Shown: positions 1 through 8,696, counted from the first letter of the stretch. The stretch is 37,340 nt of DNA from Candidatus Altarchaeota archaeon (GCA_030609775.1 JAUWTD010000007.1:1-37340), one strand, 5' to 3'. The notes: generated from the sequence alone by a model not told the origin. A program made the numbers and translations.

Positions 1-230
1 ACAGGGAGGATATGGATGATTCAGATCTGCTGGAATGTCTCTGGGTGAAAAAACCCATAGATATTGTAATAAGAACATCAAACACATACCGGCTCTCAAA
101 CTGTCCACTATACCAGATAAATTATGCACAACTGGCATTTATAGAAAAAAATTTTCCAGAGATAACAAGAGAAGACATAGAAAAGATTATGGCCGATTAC
201 TCAGTTACAGAGAGAAGATACGGTAAATGA
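1..230 (+). CDS. uppS: cis-prenyltransferase (UppS family), 3' part only
   Basis: This is the C-terminal end of a Z-type polyprenyl diphosphate synthase, which adds isopentenyl units in cis to make the long lipid carrier used for glycan assembly at the membrane. The reading frame is open to the left edge (codons from base 3), so the gene starts outside the window. Visible are the family motif RTSNTYRLSN, matching the RTSGExRLSN diphosphate-binding segment, then the LYQINYAQLAF stretch (family: LWQxxYAE) and the closing ERRYGK, like the usual RxRRFG end. The ATG at 12 is internal to the domain and not the real start. It converges on the minus-strand gene ending at 235 with a 4-base gap. Confidence 0.85.
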   Translation, partial: REDMDDSDLLECLWVKKPIDIVIRTSNTYRLSNCPLYQINYAQLAFIEKNFPEITREDIEKIMADYSVTERRYGK

Positions 231-234
231 TGCC

Positions 235-870
235 TCAAGAGGTAGAGTAGAGAATGGAGAGTGTTTTATAGGATTCATTAACTTTATTAACCTTGAAATC
301 CTTATCCAACAGCCATAGATACCCTAGAACCGATTTTATCAAAAAATCCCAGTTATCGTCCTCTAACTGAAACCCATGGGGAATATGCTTAAGCTGGATT
401 ATTATTTCTCTATGAGTTTTAACCATTATTTTCACAACACCCCACCCCATCGACTGCAGAAGGGTTTTAAGCAGATTAAGCTTCTCCTCATCTAACGAAT
501 CTTTCATGACAACATCCTTAAAACAGCTGTAGGCTATATGAGGTATCCTGTCAGATAGAATAGCTTGGATGCCGATTAAATGAAACACAGTATTTTCTAT
601 TGGAGTTACTAATTTATCTCTAAAATATATCTGGTTATTTTTCTTTAATTGAAATACATGCGACCGCAAGGCATTCTTTAATGTGGATTTGTCAGATACA
701 GGTAAAGAATTCAATTGATCATACCTGGACTTCTTTTTACCACGCACATAAAACGGCGTATCTTCTATCTTAAAAACATACCTACACGAACGCTCTGATT
801 GAGATACGTCAACAGAGGTTATCTCTGATTTATACACTGCATTCAAAATCCCAGTATATAAACCAACCAC
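235..870 (-). CDS. V4R-like (hydrocarbon-binding) protein, N-terminus uncertain
   Basis: The first residues (VGLYTGILNAVYKSEI, then CRYVFKIED) match the C-terminal half of a V4R domain (YxxGxLxAVxG...CxFEI). The rest contains a second segment with HIPHGFQLEDDNWDFL and GYLWLLDKDF, a pattern I associate with archaeal V4R/KaiC neighbourhoods but cannot name. The first usable start is GTG at 868-870, which cuts into the V4R domain. The same frame stays open and protein-like back to 972, with no ATG, GTG or TTG. Beyond two in-frame stops (973-975 and 997-999) it joins the 85-residue ORF at 997-1254. The first of the two usual domain cysteines is replaced by Ser. It is either a short gene with an odd start or a decayed gene. 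It is the last gene of the signalling island. Confidence 0.55.
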   Translation of the reverse strand: MVGLYTGILNAVYKSEITSVDVSQSERSCRYVFKIEDTPFYVRGKKKSRYDQLNSLPVSDKSTLKNALRSHVFQLKKNNQIYFRDKLVTPIENTVFHLIGIQAILSDRIPHIAYSCFKDVVMKDSLDEEKLNLLKTLLQSMGWGVVKIMVKTHREIIIQLKHIPHGFQLEDDNWDFLIKSVLGYLWLLDKDFKVNKVNESYKTLSILYSTS

Positions 871-996
871 AAACTCATTTTCACCGATAAACCGGGTTAT
901 GCTTTCATTTTGTGTGTTTAATGTAACAATCTTATCTTTTAAATCAAGACACAGATCATCAATTAACCCAGGTTAATCCACACCCTCCGCATAACA

Positions 997-1254
997 TCAC
1001 CTAAAAGAAGCTTCATTGGCAATCTGTTCATAGTAGCAGGCACAAGCTTGTTTATGATAAAAAAAAAACTGGCCAATTAACCTCATCTCATTAGAATAAC
1101 CTGCACACTCACATTCCAGGATATATTGTGCAGGAATTTCCTCAAAGAATAGAGTATTCCGCCTACCACTTATCTCAAACCGGTTCAAGATTCCGCCAAC
1201 TGAAGCTTTCAGTATGTTTCTTTGCAAAGAAGTTGACAGCCTCAACCTATACAC
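997..1254 (-). CDS. Hypothetical protein, 85 aa (possibly the 5' part of a broken V4R gene)
   Basis: I do not recognise this protein. The annotated start is GTG at 1252-1254. A TTG at 1243-1245 preceded by a GGGGGTG Shine-Dalgarno-like stretch is also possible. The sequence is basic at the N-terminus (YRLRLSTSLQRN) with a cysteine cluster in the second half (ECECAGY, ACACYY). It lies in exactly the same frame as the V4R-like ORF downstream. Only TGA at 997-999 and TAA at 973-975 separate them, seven codons apart. Together they could be one ancestral gene of about 340 codons interrupted by two nonsense codons. It follows the KaiC-like gene by 53 bases on the same strand. Confidence 0.45.
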   Translation of the reverse strand: MYRLRLSTSLQRNILKASVGGILNRFEISGRRNTLFFEEIPAQYILECECAGYSNEMRLIGQFFFYHKQACACYYEQIANEASFR

Positions 1255-1307
1255 CCCCTAATAATTCATTTGAGGGAAACAATAAAAAATAAAAACCAAT
1301 ACATGGT

Positions 1308-1982
1308 TCACAGGATCAGGGTCTCAGTTACACTCAAACCATCAGCACATATGACAAACTCATGAGGTATCTTAGGTTCAAAGGAAGAATACCTTAATTT
1401 ATGGACCTCCATGATTCTTCTTGGTTTTTCCTCGAATTCCATAAATGATGAATGGAGCACACCGTCACATTCAAAGGCTTCGCCGTTTTTTGTATCTATC
1501 TCTCCTTTATTTGTTTCACATAAAAGCAGGGTACACTTTACTCTCTTTTTTAAATATCTTACCAATTCAGAGAGCCGCATCCGGTAGTCTCTTTGGTTTT
1601 CTGCAAATATCAAAAGCCGGTTAACATTATCTATTACCAGACGATCAATCAAGGGATAGGATTCAAAAATTTTTGTGAAAGAATCCAAGCCTAAGTCCTC
1701 TCCCATGACGACATGTTCTATTGCAAGATTCTTGCCTAAATATCCTCTGATGTCTTTAAGTGGTTTTATGCCATCACACGCCCTCAATAATTCATCCAGG
1801 TCTTCTCCCAGGGAAAGATAACAACATTTTTCGCCTTTGATTGCGCCACTGAGAATGAAATTTAATCCAATAAGGGTTTTCCCAGAGCCCGCCTCACCTG
1901 AAACCAATACAACCGTCTCAGAAGGAAACCCCCCACCCAAAACCTTATCTAACCCAGGTATGCCTGAATCCTTTCTATTCAT
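1308..1982 (-). CDS. KaiC-like RecA-superfamily ATPase (single domain), copy 1
   Basis: A single-domain KaiC/RAD55-type ATPase of 224 residues. It opens with the family signature GIPGLDKVLGGGFP, then Walker A GEAGSGKT (about residues 29-36) and a Walker B strand ending LVIDN. The position of the KaiC catalytic glutamate pair reads GE. Such proteins are proposed signal-transduction hubs in archaea; the partner is unknown. I chose the ATG at 1980-1982 because GAGGAGGAG lies just upstream; a TTG at 1997 would add five residues. It overlaps the preceding 112-codon gene by 8 bases, so the two are probably translationally coupled. Confidence 0.85.
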   Translation of the reverse strand: MNRKDSGIPGLDKVLGGGFPSETVVLVSGEAGSGKTLIGLNFILSGAIKGEKCCYLSLGEDLDELLRACDGIKPLKDIRGYLGKNLAIEHVVMGEDLGLDSFTKIFESYPLIDRLVIDNVNRLLIFAENQRDYRMRLSELVRYLKKRVKCTLLLCETNKGEIDTKNGEAFECDGVLHSSFMEFEEKPRRIMEVHKLRYSSFEPKIPHEFVICADGLSVTETLIL

Positions 1983-2313
1983 CTGACTCCTCCTCAAAAA
2001 CAGGTATGCCTGGCTTGTTTTCTTCCAATTTTATCAAAAGAAACCTTCCGCCGTTTATCTCAAATATTTTTGCAGGAACCTTTTTGTGTAATTTTTCTAC
2101 ATGATATTTTTTCATGATCTTGTTTGGCAGCATTATCCGGTTTCCGTTTCCTAGTCTGCCTGTAGTCAACCACTCCTCCAACACATTTGAATCAGATGGC
2201 AAAAGAAGAAAATCAGTTCTCGGAGACTCTATTAGAGCGTATTCACTCTCAGATATCTTCAAATTCACAGAGATTCCATCAGGTTCTATGTTTATTGATT
2301 TGATTTCAGCCAT
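1975..2313 (-). CDS. Conserved-looking hypothetical protein, 112 aa, coupled to KaiC-like ATPase
   Basis: I do not recognise a family. The protein is soluble and has no membrane segment. It has alternating beta-like strands at the start (IKSINIEPDGISVNLKI), a middle helix (LEEWL) and a basic segment (IMKKYHVEKLHKK), and ends acidic (EEESDE). The gene opens the second transcription unit of the signalling island, about 180 bases after the histidine kinase gene ends. Two box-A-like sites lie just upstream (around 2323-2330 and 2341-2348 on the minus strand). The farther one would give a nearly leaderless message. Its 3' end overlaps the KaiC-like gene by 8 bases, which suggests that the products act together. 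Confidence 0.65.
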   Translation of the reverse strand: MAEIKSINIEPDGISVNLKISESEYALIESPRTDFLLLPSDSNVLEEWLTTGRLGNGNRIMLPNKIMKKYHVEKLHKKVPAKIFEINGGRFLLIKLEENKPGIPVFEEESDE

Positions 2314-2339
2314 GTATAGTAGTATATAAAGGAGACATA

Positions 2340-2349
2340 GGATATAAAC
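2340..2349 (-). promoter_or_regulatory. Probable box A (TATA) for the 2313-1308 unit
   Basis: On the minus strand this reads GTTTATATCC. It is centred about 31 bases before the ATG at 2313, so a start site 26 bases downstream would leave a leader of about five bases. A second copy (TTTATATA, 2323-2330) is too close to the ATG to serve that start unless translation begins further in. Confidence 0.5.
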
Positions 2350-2492
2350 GAATTCCTATTCTTCAGGTAGTATAAATAACATATTGACCCGAATCAGATT
2401 AACAAATGGTTTCATTAGTTAGCTTAAGTAAGATATCTACACAATTTGGCTAATCCATGCCTTAGATAGACACTACAAAGGAAACAACAACG

Positions 2493-4067
2493 CTATTTTT
2501 TAAGAGGTAAGGTGAACTGGAATACACTCCCCTCACCAAACTTGCTTTCCACCCAGATCCTTCCACCATGCGCCTCCACTATTTTTTTACATATGGCAAG
2601 ACCCAGACCGGTTCCACCATACCTCCTGCTTAAACTGGAATCAATCTGCTGGAATTTAACAAATAATCTACAGATATTTTTTTGGGCTATACCAATGCCC
2701 GTATCCCTTACCCTCACCAAAACATTATCCGCGCTTAGATTAACCTCAACAACTATACCCCCTTGCTCTGTGAACTTTGTTGCATTATCAATCAAATCAA
2801 TCAAAACCTGCATCAGACGATTCTTGTCTCCATGAACTAAGGGAATACCTGCCTGAATCTCTGCTTTAAGGGTAAGCCCCTTTCCAGCCGCGTAAGATTG
2901 CATATCCTGCACAGAATTCCAGGCAACATCCACAACCGAAATATCCGTCATCTCAAATCTCATAGCCCCAGATTCAAGTTTGGATATATCTAATATGTCA
3001 TCAATCAATTTTTTAAGTCGGTCAACGTTACGGGATATAATATCTAGGCTTTTTTCTTCTTCCTCAGTCAACTCACCTAAGCTACCATCCCGCATCATGC
3101 TGATGTAGCCTATTATCGGCACGAGAGGGGTTTTTAATTCATGTGCAGCAATATTCATAAACTCATCCTTTAATTTATCTGCTTCCTTTAATTTTTGATA
3201 TGATTCATTAAGTTCCTTGCTAGCCTTATCCATATCATCCAACAGATTCAACGCCGCAACCCGGGCGTCTTTGAGTTCAGTTATATTCTGGTTTAATTCA
3301 TTTGTTCTTTCACCAACCTTCGCTTCCAAGGTCCGGCTGTAGCATTCAAGCTCATAACGGGATTCCTTTAAATCCTTTGCCATTTTATTAAAGGCTACTG
3401 CTAGATGCCCTATCTCATCCTTGGTTTGAACATCTATCACATAGTCGAGGTTTCCAGCCCCAATTTCTCTTGCACCCTCAGTAAGCTTTTTTATTGAAAC
3501 TATGACACTGTTTGACAGAATATATGCGAATAATATGAACACACTCACAAGTAAAAAATCAATTAGCAAAGCTCTCTGGATCATCCCCCATATAGCTTGA
3601 TCAATTGATCGGGTTGATAAACCAAACCAAAAAGTCCCATCACCACAAGTGCGGGAAATAAACAATAATATAGGCTCACCCTCAAAGTTGCTGTTCTGGA
3701 TCATTATCTCATCTATAAGAACCGAGGGAACCTCAATAAACGCACCAACCTCGTCTTCGTCGCTTGAAATATATGCTCTGCCGTCAGGATCTGTTACCTT
3801 ATAGAATACAACCCCTTCATGAGAGGATAATTCAATAGAGATTATATCTGACAAAGCACTGACATTGCCAGCGGAGCATTCAATGGTGTTATTGATCCGG
3901 GCGACTGTTCTAATACCTTCCCCTAACCTTAACTCGAGCAGAATCTCTCGCTCATAACTAACTGTAAGATAAGAGTGTATCCCCATAGCTAAGATCAATG
4001 AAAGCAATACAATTAATGTAACTTTATGGATCAGTTTAAATTTAACCTTGCTGTTTTTATGTGCCAT
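2493..4067 (-). CDS. Membrane sensor histidine kinase (HAMP-HisKA-HATPase_c)
   Basis: Domain order: membrane span about 15-35; extracytoplasmic sensor region 36-160; second span about 165-190; HAMP linker 191-240; coiled coil 240-300; HisKA with the phospho-acceptor His309 in AAHELKTPL; HATPase with N-box around Asn428 (LIDNATKF), G1 DTGIGI (455-460) and G2 GGTGLGL (484-490). All catalytic motifs are intact, so it should autophosphorylate in response to an external or membrane signal. No receiver domain is attached and no response regulator is encoded in the window. It is the last gene of the long operon and overlaps the preceding GAF-PAS gene by 11 bases, which ties it to the soluble sensors. 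No clear Shine-Dalgarno is seen, consistent with coupling. Confidence 0.95.
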   Translation of the reverse strand: MAHKNSKVKFKLIHKVTLIVLLSLILAMGIHSYLTVSYEREILLELRLGEGIRTVARINNTIECSAGNVSALSDIISIELSSHEGVVFYKVTDPDGRAYISSDEDEVGAFIEVPSVLIDEIMIQNSNFEGEPILLFISRTCGDGTFWFGLSTRSIDQAIWGMIQRALLIDFLLVSVFILFAYILSNSVIVSIKKLTEGAREIGAGNLDYVIDVQTKDEIGHLAVAFNKMAKDLKESRYELECYSRTLEAKVGERTNELNQNITELKDARVAALNLLDDMDKASKELNESYQKLKEADKLKDEFMNIAAHELKTPLVPIIGYISMMRDGSLGELTEEEEKSLDIISRNVDRLKKLIDDILDISKLESGAMRFEMTDISVVDVAWNSVQDMQSYAAGKGLTLKAEIQAGIPLVHGDKNRLMQVLIDLIDNATKFTEQGGIVVEVNLSADNVLVRVRDTGIGIAQKNICRLFVKFQQIDSSLSRRYGGTGLGLAICKKIVEAHGGRIWVESKFGEGSVFQFTLPLKK

Positions 4068-5163
4068 TTTTTGACTTTAATTCATCTTCAAGCTCCTTAA
4101 CTCTCTTTTTTAATTCAATCATACGTAATTCCCTTCCAACCATTAGTTTATTGAACTTCTCAAGCTCATCCATCTTTATTCTCAGTTTCTTTTCCGCATA
4201 TTTAAGTTGGGTTAGATTAACGTCTACGCAAAACAGCTCAGGTTCCCGGCTAGATTGTTTTAACACAATATTACTTGAGAAAACACATACAGTGGACTTG
4301 TCCTTGCGCAAAAGCAGAAGTTCAGATGCATGCGGCATCTCTCCAGTCTCGGCGCCGCGTTTAAGTATCTCACGTACATCATCCTTCATTTCCGATGGAA
4401 TGATAAGATCAACAATATTTTTGCCAACAGCTTCCTGAGCAGAGTAACCATACACTGTTTCGCTTGCCTTATTCCAATAATGAATAACTCCATCAGACCT
4501 ATACCCCCGCACAGCAACATTTGGCAGATTCTCAAGCAGGATGCGGAATCTATTCTCACTCTCATGTAACGCATCCTCTGCCTGCTTGCGTTGAAGTGCA
4601 ATGGATGCCTGCTTTACAAATAGTTCGATTATTTCAGGGTTCCTCAATTCTCTGCCCTTGGATAGGATTATTATAGCATTCCCAAACAGTACACCACCCT
4701 TAATAAAACCCATTGTATAGATTTTATTTAGATCACATAGTTTCTCAAGGGCATGACAAGCCTGCCGAGGTACAGTCTCTAAAAAAAGCCCGTATAATCC
4801 GCCAGGGTATTGCTTTAAACCTCCGTCGTTAAGATAAGAAAGAGCTTCATCATCCAGATCATATGTAACCCCCACCGGATTACGTCCCATAAGCTCAACA
4901 ATCTGTTCTTTGAGTCTACCTAACCCATGGACGGTGCGAGTACAAATGACAGATGCCTCAGAATCTACTGAGTTAACGACAACAATAGATTCACCTGTAA
5001 GCTTCTTTAATTGTTTCCCAATGAAAGCATATAGGTCATCCTCAGGAGATAACTCAACGAAACCTATCGCGGTTTCCGACAGAATCTTCATACAATAAAG
5101 ATAATTGTTTTCTTTCTCCCCACCGCACCCACAATCAGGGGTATCATCATATGCTGCCACCAT
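4057..5163 (-). CDS. GAF-PAS sensor protein without kinase domain
   Basis: A soluble sensor of 368 residues. Residues 26-195 look like a GAF domain (start MKILSETAIGFVEL, end ASIALQRKQAEDAL). Residues 203-322 form a PAS domain (NRFRILLENLP, YWNKASETVYGYSAQEAVGK). Residues 320-366 are a coiled coil containing the archaeal PAS-protein tail FNKLMVGRELRMIELKK. There is no HisKA or ATPase domain, so it probably passes its signal by direct contact, perhaps to the membrane kinase encoded by the overlapping next gene. The N-terminal 20 residues contain CGCGG and look non-conserved. No Shine-Dalgarno precedes the ATG at 5163, so Met25 is an alternative start. Confidence 0.88.
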   Translation of the reverse strand: MVAAYDDTPDCGCGGEKENNYLYCMKILSETAIGFVELSPEDDLYAFIGKQLKKLTGESIVVVNSVDSEASVICTRTVHGLGRLKEQIVELMGRNPVGVTYDLDDEALSYLNDGGLKQYPGGLYGLFLETVPRQACHALEKLCDLNKIYTMGFIKGGVLFGNAIIILSKGRELRNPEIIELFVKQASIALQRKQAEDALHESENRFRILLENLPNVAVRGYRSDGVIHYWNKASETVYGYSAQEAVGKNIVDLIIPSEMKDDVREILKRGAETGEMPHASELLLLRKDKSTVCVFSSNIVLKQSSREPELFCVDVNLTQLKYAEKKLRIKMDELEKFNKLMVGRELRMIELKKRVKELEDELKSKNGT

Positions 5164-5187
5164 ATTTATTTTCTAATTAGAATTTAA

Positions 5188-6585
5188 TTACTTTCCTTCA
5201 AGCTTCTTTATCCTATCTTTTAGTTCACGCATTTTAAGTTCTCTGCCAATCATCATCTTATTAAACCGCTCAAGTTCAACTACTTTCTCTTTTAGTTTTT
5301 TTTCTGCAATCTGCTTTTCAGTGATATCCCGCAGAATAACCAAATCCCCTACGGTTTTACCGTCCTTTTTCATCAACCTTGCATTAATCTCAATGGTCTG
5401 CAAATCCCCATCTTTTTTTACCAACTCCACATTGTAAGGTGGAATATTTAATCCTGCCATCCTTCCGGCAAAATTCTTCATAAGCACTGCAAGACTCTTC
5501 GGAGGAAACATGGTTAAGTTAATGATATTCATACCAATCACCTTCTCCCTATTATACCCACTTATCTCCTCGAACTTATGATTAACCGCAATTATGTTAC
5601 CGTGCAAATCAAGGGACACTATTACATCATTTGCAGTCTCAAAGATTGCCTTATATTTTTCTTCAGATTCTTTAAGATCCGCAATCAATTTCTGGAGTTC
5701 AACCGCCCTCTCCTGCAATCTTGTCTTAGCACCCACTAACTCATCATCTACTTTCGTTTTTTCGATGGCCAAACTCACCCTGCATGCAAAAATCGACAAC
5801 AATTCCAGGTCTGCTTTAGAATAAACCCTAGGCTCATTATTCAAAACACAGGTTGTACCGAGGACTCTGTTTTCTCTATCCACTAAAGGAACACCTACAT
5901 AGGACCTGATACCGTGTTCAATAAGATAAGGATATTTTTGAGATACTTCATCATCCCTTAGATCAGATATCATTACAGTTTTTTTTGTTCTTATAACAAT
6001 ACCACATATGGTTTCATTAACATTAACAGCCATATCTTTCTCTATCCAGCCTTTAAATTCACCGCGCAATACCTTGAAAACAAGGCTATCACCTTCCAGA
6101 AGAGTGATAAAACACATATCCGGATCCAGTATCTTTGCGACTTCGTCTGCCGTAAAATCAAGAAGATCATCAAAGCTTCTATCGACCCGGGATAAAAGCC
6201 CATATAATGTCATGAATCTTTCTTCGGCTCTTTTCCTCTCAGAAATATCTCTTGCTGTAGCAAACACACCTTCAACCACACCCAACGAGTCCTTATACAC
6301 CGCAGCATTATATGAAACATGTATCTTTTTTCCTTCTTTTGAGACCATAATAAGCCCATAGTCTCTAACAACCCCCTCACTAAATATTACATCAATTCCA
6401 TCTTGAACTCTCTTAGGATCTGTGAAATAATCCTTGAAAGATGAGTTGATTAATTCATCTCTATGATATCCAGTTAATCTGCCGGTCTCCTCATTCACGT
6501 CAGATATGACTCCATCCACATCAAAGACTACCATGGCATCAGGTGAGCTTTCAATCATTGCCCTATATTTTATGTCCAATTCCAC
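5188..6585 (-). CDS. PAS-GAF-PAS sensor protein without kinase domain
   Basis: A soluble multi-sensor of 465 residues. PAS 1 is at about 7-115 (IESSPDAMVVFDVDG, ends TARDISERKRAEE). GAF is at about 130-275 (DEVAKILDPDMCF, GVPLVDRENRVLGT). PAS 2 is at about 310-425 (YKAIFETANDVIVSLD, ends VILRDITEKQIAEKK). The terminal coiled coil has FNKMMIGRELKMRELK. The last 40 residues closely resemble those of the next protein (4057-5163), so the two may dimerise through this helix or compete for one partner. The start is GTG at 6583-6585. No transmitter domain is present. It sits 37 bases after the RecA-like gene and 24 before the GAF-PAS gene, in one operon. Confidence 0.88.
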   Translation of the reverse strand: MELDIKYRAMIESSPDAMVVFDVDGVISDVNEETGRLTGYHRDELINSSFKDYFTDPKRVQDGIDVIFSEGVVRDYGLIMVSKEGKKIHVSYNAAVYKDSLGVVEGVFATARDISERKRAEERFMTLYGLLSRVDRSFDDLLDFTADEVAKILDPDMCFITLLEGDSLVFKVLRGEFKGWIEKDMAVNVNETICGIVIRTKKTVMISDLRDDEVSQKYPYLIEHGIRSYVGVPLVDRENRVLGTTCVLNNEPRVYSKADLELLSIFACRVSLAIEKTKVDDELVGAKTRLQERAVELQKLIADLKESEEKYKAIFETANDVIVSLDLHGNIIAVNHKFEEISGYNREKVIGMNIINLTMFPPKSLAVLMKNFAGRMAGLNIPPYNVELVKKDGDLQTIEINARLMKKDGKTVGDLVILRDITEKQIAEKKLKEKVVELERFNKMMIGRELKMRELKDRIKKLEGK

Positions 6586-6622
6586 CCCACGATCTCTCTT
6601 AGTTTTTTGGTCATTTGTCTTT

Positions 6623-7159
6623 TTAGTTCCCTACTCTCATCACCCCATCAAAGAAGGGTACGAGTTTACGCATCAGCCGATTATCATCGCTTTCGACGAT
6701 GAATGACGCCATCTTCATGTTCGCCCGATATGATCTCTCAGTTAGATTCTGAATGAAGCGAGCTATGAACTCAGGAGTATGATAAATCCATAGAGTGTGC
6801 ACAGCATCAATCAACAGGAATTTTTCACCAGGTACAGTGTCAATGAAACGGGCGATTTCAATCGACAAACTGCACAAGTCAGATATGTCGGAGACAAAGG
6901 AAACATTGGCAAGATCATCCTGGCTTGGATGAGATATGCAATCCACAAAAAAGAGTCTACGGGTATCAATGTTATTAGCGGCAAGAAGATTGGTTACAGC
7001 ATCATACGGCTTATTTATGCTCACAAATATCCCTGCCATGACATTATCTTCCATAAGCCGGACCATAGAGATTAAATTATCCTGAAGCCGATCTGCAGGG
7101 GTTTCCACTAACACAGAGTGCCGACCACTTAATTCCATCGTTTCTTTTGTTAATTCCAT
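6623..7159 (-). CDS. RecA/KaiC-like protein lacking Walker A
   Basis: 178 residues that follow the KaiC core without its N-terminal ATP loop. After a short strand (HSVLVETP) come GIFVSINKPYDAV and a central strand LFFVDCIS. A Walker-B-like strand KFLLIDAVHTLWIY and the closing FFDGVMRV match the C-terminal strand of KaiC domains (where VCDGVI is usual). No GxxxxGK[ST] is present, so it should not hydrolyse ATP in the usual way. It may be a regulatory partner of the three intact KaiC-like ATPases. The ATG at 7159 follows GGCAGGT closely. The gap to the V4R gene upstream is 12 bases. The family assignment is by pattern only. Confidence 0.65.
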   Translation of the reverse strand: MELTKETMELSGRHSVLVETPADRLQDNLISMVRLMEDNVMAGIFVSINKPYDAVTNLLAANNIDTRRLFFVDCISHPSQDDLANVSFVSDISDLCSLSIEIARFIDTVPGEKFLLIDAVHTLWIYHTPEFIARFIQNLTERSYRANMKMASFIVESDDNRLMRKLVPFFDGVMRVGN

Positions 7160-7171
7160 TACCTGCCTTCT

Positions 7172-7765
7172 TTATTCTTCTATCTGCTTTTTTATCAAAT
7201 CATATTTTTCACCCTCAATAAAGAGATCTCTTGGCTGAATCTTAAAACAGCAGTCAGAATAACCCATACACTTACATGTGGTCTCTATGCATTCTATATC
7301 ATCCCGCTCGAATGCAATCTGTGCGGCCCCTGCCGCCAGACCACGCATAGTGTGACATGAAGGCCGATCAGATTTACCGTAACTGTTAGCTATATTGCTA
7401 TTCTGCACCTTAAAGAGGCAATAGGCTTTCTTCATACTCACATCCATAACCACGAATTTACCAAACCCTGCGAAAGACGCCAGCTCCCAATTACAAAGAA
7501 GCAATTCAGAGCCATGTTTACGGTGAACTTTTATCAGCGCGTTTGCAATTTCCCTACCAACCAGCTTGAACTGAGCATACATTTGCAGACCACCTGCATC
7601 TTTCCCAGATTGGTCTTCAAGAATCTTCTGGAATGAAATGAAGGCAGAGATAGGCAACATTATTGCATGCATCCCCATAGCAGTGAGATAACCGTCATCC
7701 CATTTAAGCTGACCTTCAGCCATCAGCCGGGCTCCAAACATCTTGCCACGAGATATAACCTGCAT
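7172..7765 (-). CDS. V4R-domain (4-vinyl reductase type) protein
   Basis: 197 residues. The C-terminal V4R domain is clear: a hydrophobic RGLAAGAAQIAFERDD helix (about 141-156) followed by ECIETTCKCMGYSDCCFKI (158-176), with four cysteines at about 164, 166, 172 and 173. V4R proteins bind small hydrophobic or aromatic ligands and often have cysteines at this place, so this is a likely ligand sensor or carrier. The N-terminal part (GYLTAMGMHAIMLPISAF) is a longer helical region that I cannot assign. It starts one base after the stop of the UbiA gene, so the two are translationally coupled. A hydrophobic-ligand sensor joined to a prenyltransferase suggests that the ligand may be a prenylated product (inference). 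Confidence 0.85.
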   Translation of the reverse strand: MQVISRGKMFGARLMAEGQLKWDDGYLTAMGMHAIMLPISAFISFQKILEDQSGKDAGGLQMYAQFKLVGREIANALIKVHRKHGSELLLCNWELASFAGFGKFVVMDVSMKKAYCLFKVQNSNIANSYGKSDRPSCHTMRGLAAGAAQIAFERDDIECIETTCKCMGYSDCCFKIQPRDLFIEGEKYDLIKKQIEE

Positions 7766-7766
7766 C

Positions 7767-8696
7767 TTAACTCACCGATAACCTATACGCCCCACCAAAT
7801 AATATACTAGTAAGCCATGTTAACATAATCGACCACTGCAAGATACGTTCCCTTGAAAAATTCAATGTAACCAGTTTATATACCAAAAAACCTACAGGGA
7901 TGAGAGCTACAAAAGACAACAACATTATAGAGGAATAGAACCCCGACACCGTAAACAAACCAACCCCTGCATAAGGAGCCAGAAAAAGCATAGATTTAAC
8001 CCTCGCCGCCGATGCCTCACCTAATACTACAGGGAGCGTCCGGATGCCGCTTTCCTTATCCCGCCCCATATCCATAAAATCTTTACCAATACTCGCCCCG
8101 AAAGCAAAAACCCCGCAGAGAAATGCAAGAACCAACACCTCCAGCGGAGGGATTAGTGCAGGTGCATAAATAGAATAACCTGCAAGCATCGGCAAAAAAA
8201 CATAACCTAAACCAATCATGACGTTTGGCGTGAACGGCAATTTTTTAAGCCTCGGATAAACCGAATACATAAAGGATAGATCCACCATCAACCCAAACAT
8301 TAATGCAAAAAACCAGTTTACAAGAAAATATGAAAGGATTATACCGGAAACATGTATTATGACACCCACACCCAAGGCCTCATATGGATGAATCTGTTTT
8401 TTGATTATCATCCTTGTATGGGAAAGAGGGTCTCCGTCAGTTAAACTGTCTACATCCTGATCGCCGAAGTCATTAATGTATCTGACACCACATTGACCGA
8501 AAACAGAGAAAATAAATGCACCAATAAAAAAAGGAATAAGCAGCATAAAAGTTATAGAATTCATAGATCCTGGAATAGAAATTATAGCCCCGGCAGAAAC
8601 ACTGAAAAAAAATATCAGCCACTTTACAAATGGACGTGTAAGGGTTACATGCGCAACCAGCTTCCGGTAGATTCTTCCTTGTTTTCTTTTACTCAC
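7767..8696 (-). CDS. UbiA-family membrane prenyltransferase
   Basis: An integral membrane enzyme that transfers a polyprenyl group from its diphosphate to an acceptor. Both Asp-rich motifs are present: NDFGDQDVD (75-83) and KDFMDMGRD (205-213) followed by GIRTLPVVLG, plus YSVYPRLKKLPF between them. About eight or nine hydrophobic segments fit the family length of 280-320. It lacks the RPIxSG that follows motif 1 in archaeal digeranylgeranylglyceryl phosphate synthase, so the acceptor is probably different. I chose GTG at 8694-8696 because AAGGGGGG precedes it by five bases. It overlaps the KaiC-like gene by 8 bases. A more upstream ATG at 8726 would add ten unconvincing residues. Confidence 0.85.
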   Translation of the reverse strand: MSKRKQGRIYRKLVAHVTLTRPFVKWLIFFFSVSAGAIISIPGSMNSITFMLLIPFFIGAFIFSVFGQCGVRYINDFGDQDVDSLTDGDPLSHTRMIIKKQIHPYEALGVGVIIHVSGIILSYFLVNWFFALMFGLMVDLSFMYSVYPRLKKLPFTPNVMIGLGYVFLPMLAGYSIYAPALIPPLEVLVLAFLCGVFAFGASIGKDFMDMGRDKESGIRTLPVVLGEASAARVKSMLFLAPYAGVGLFTVSGFYSSIMLLSFVALIPVGFLVYKLVTLNFSRERILQWSIMLTWLTSILFGGAYRLSVS

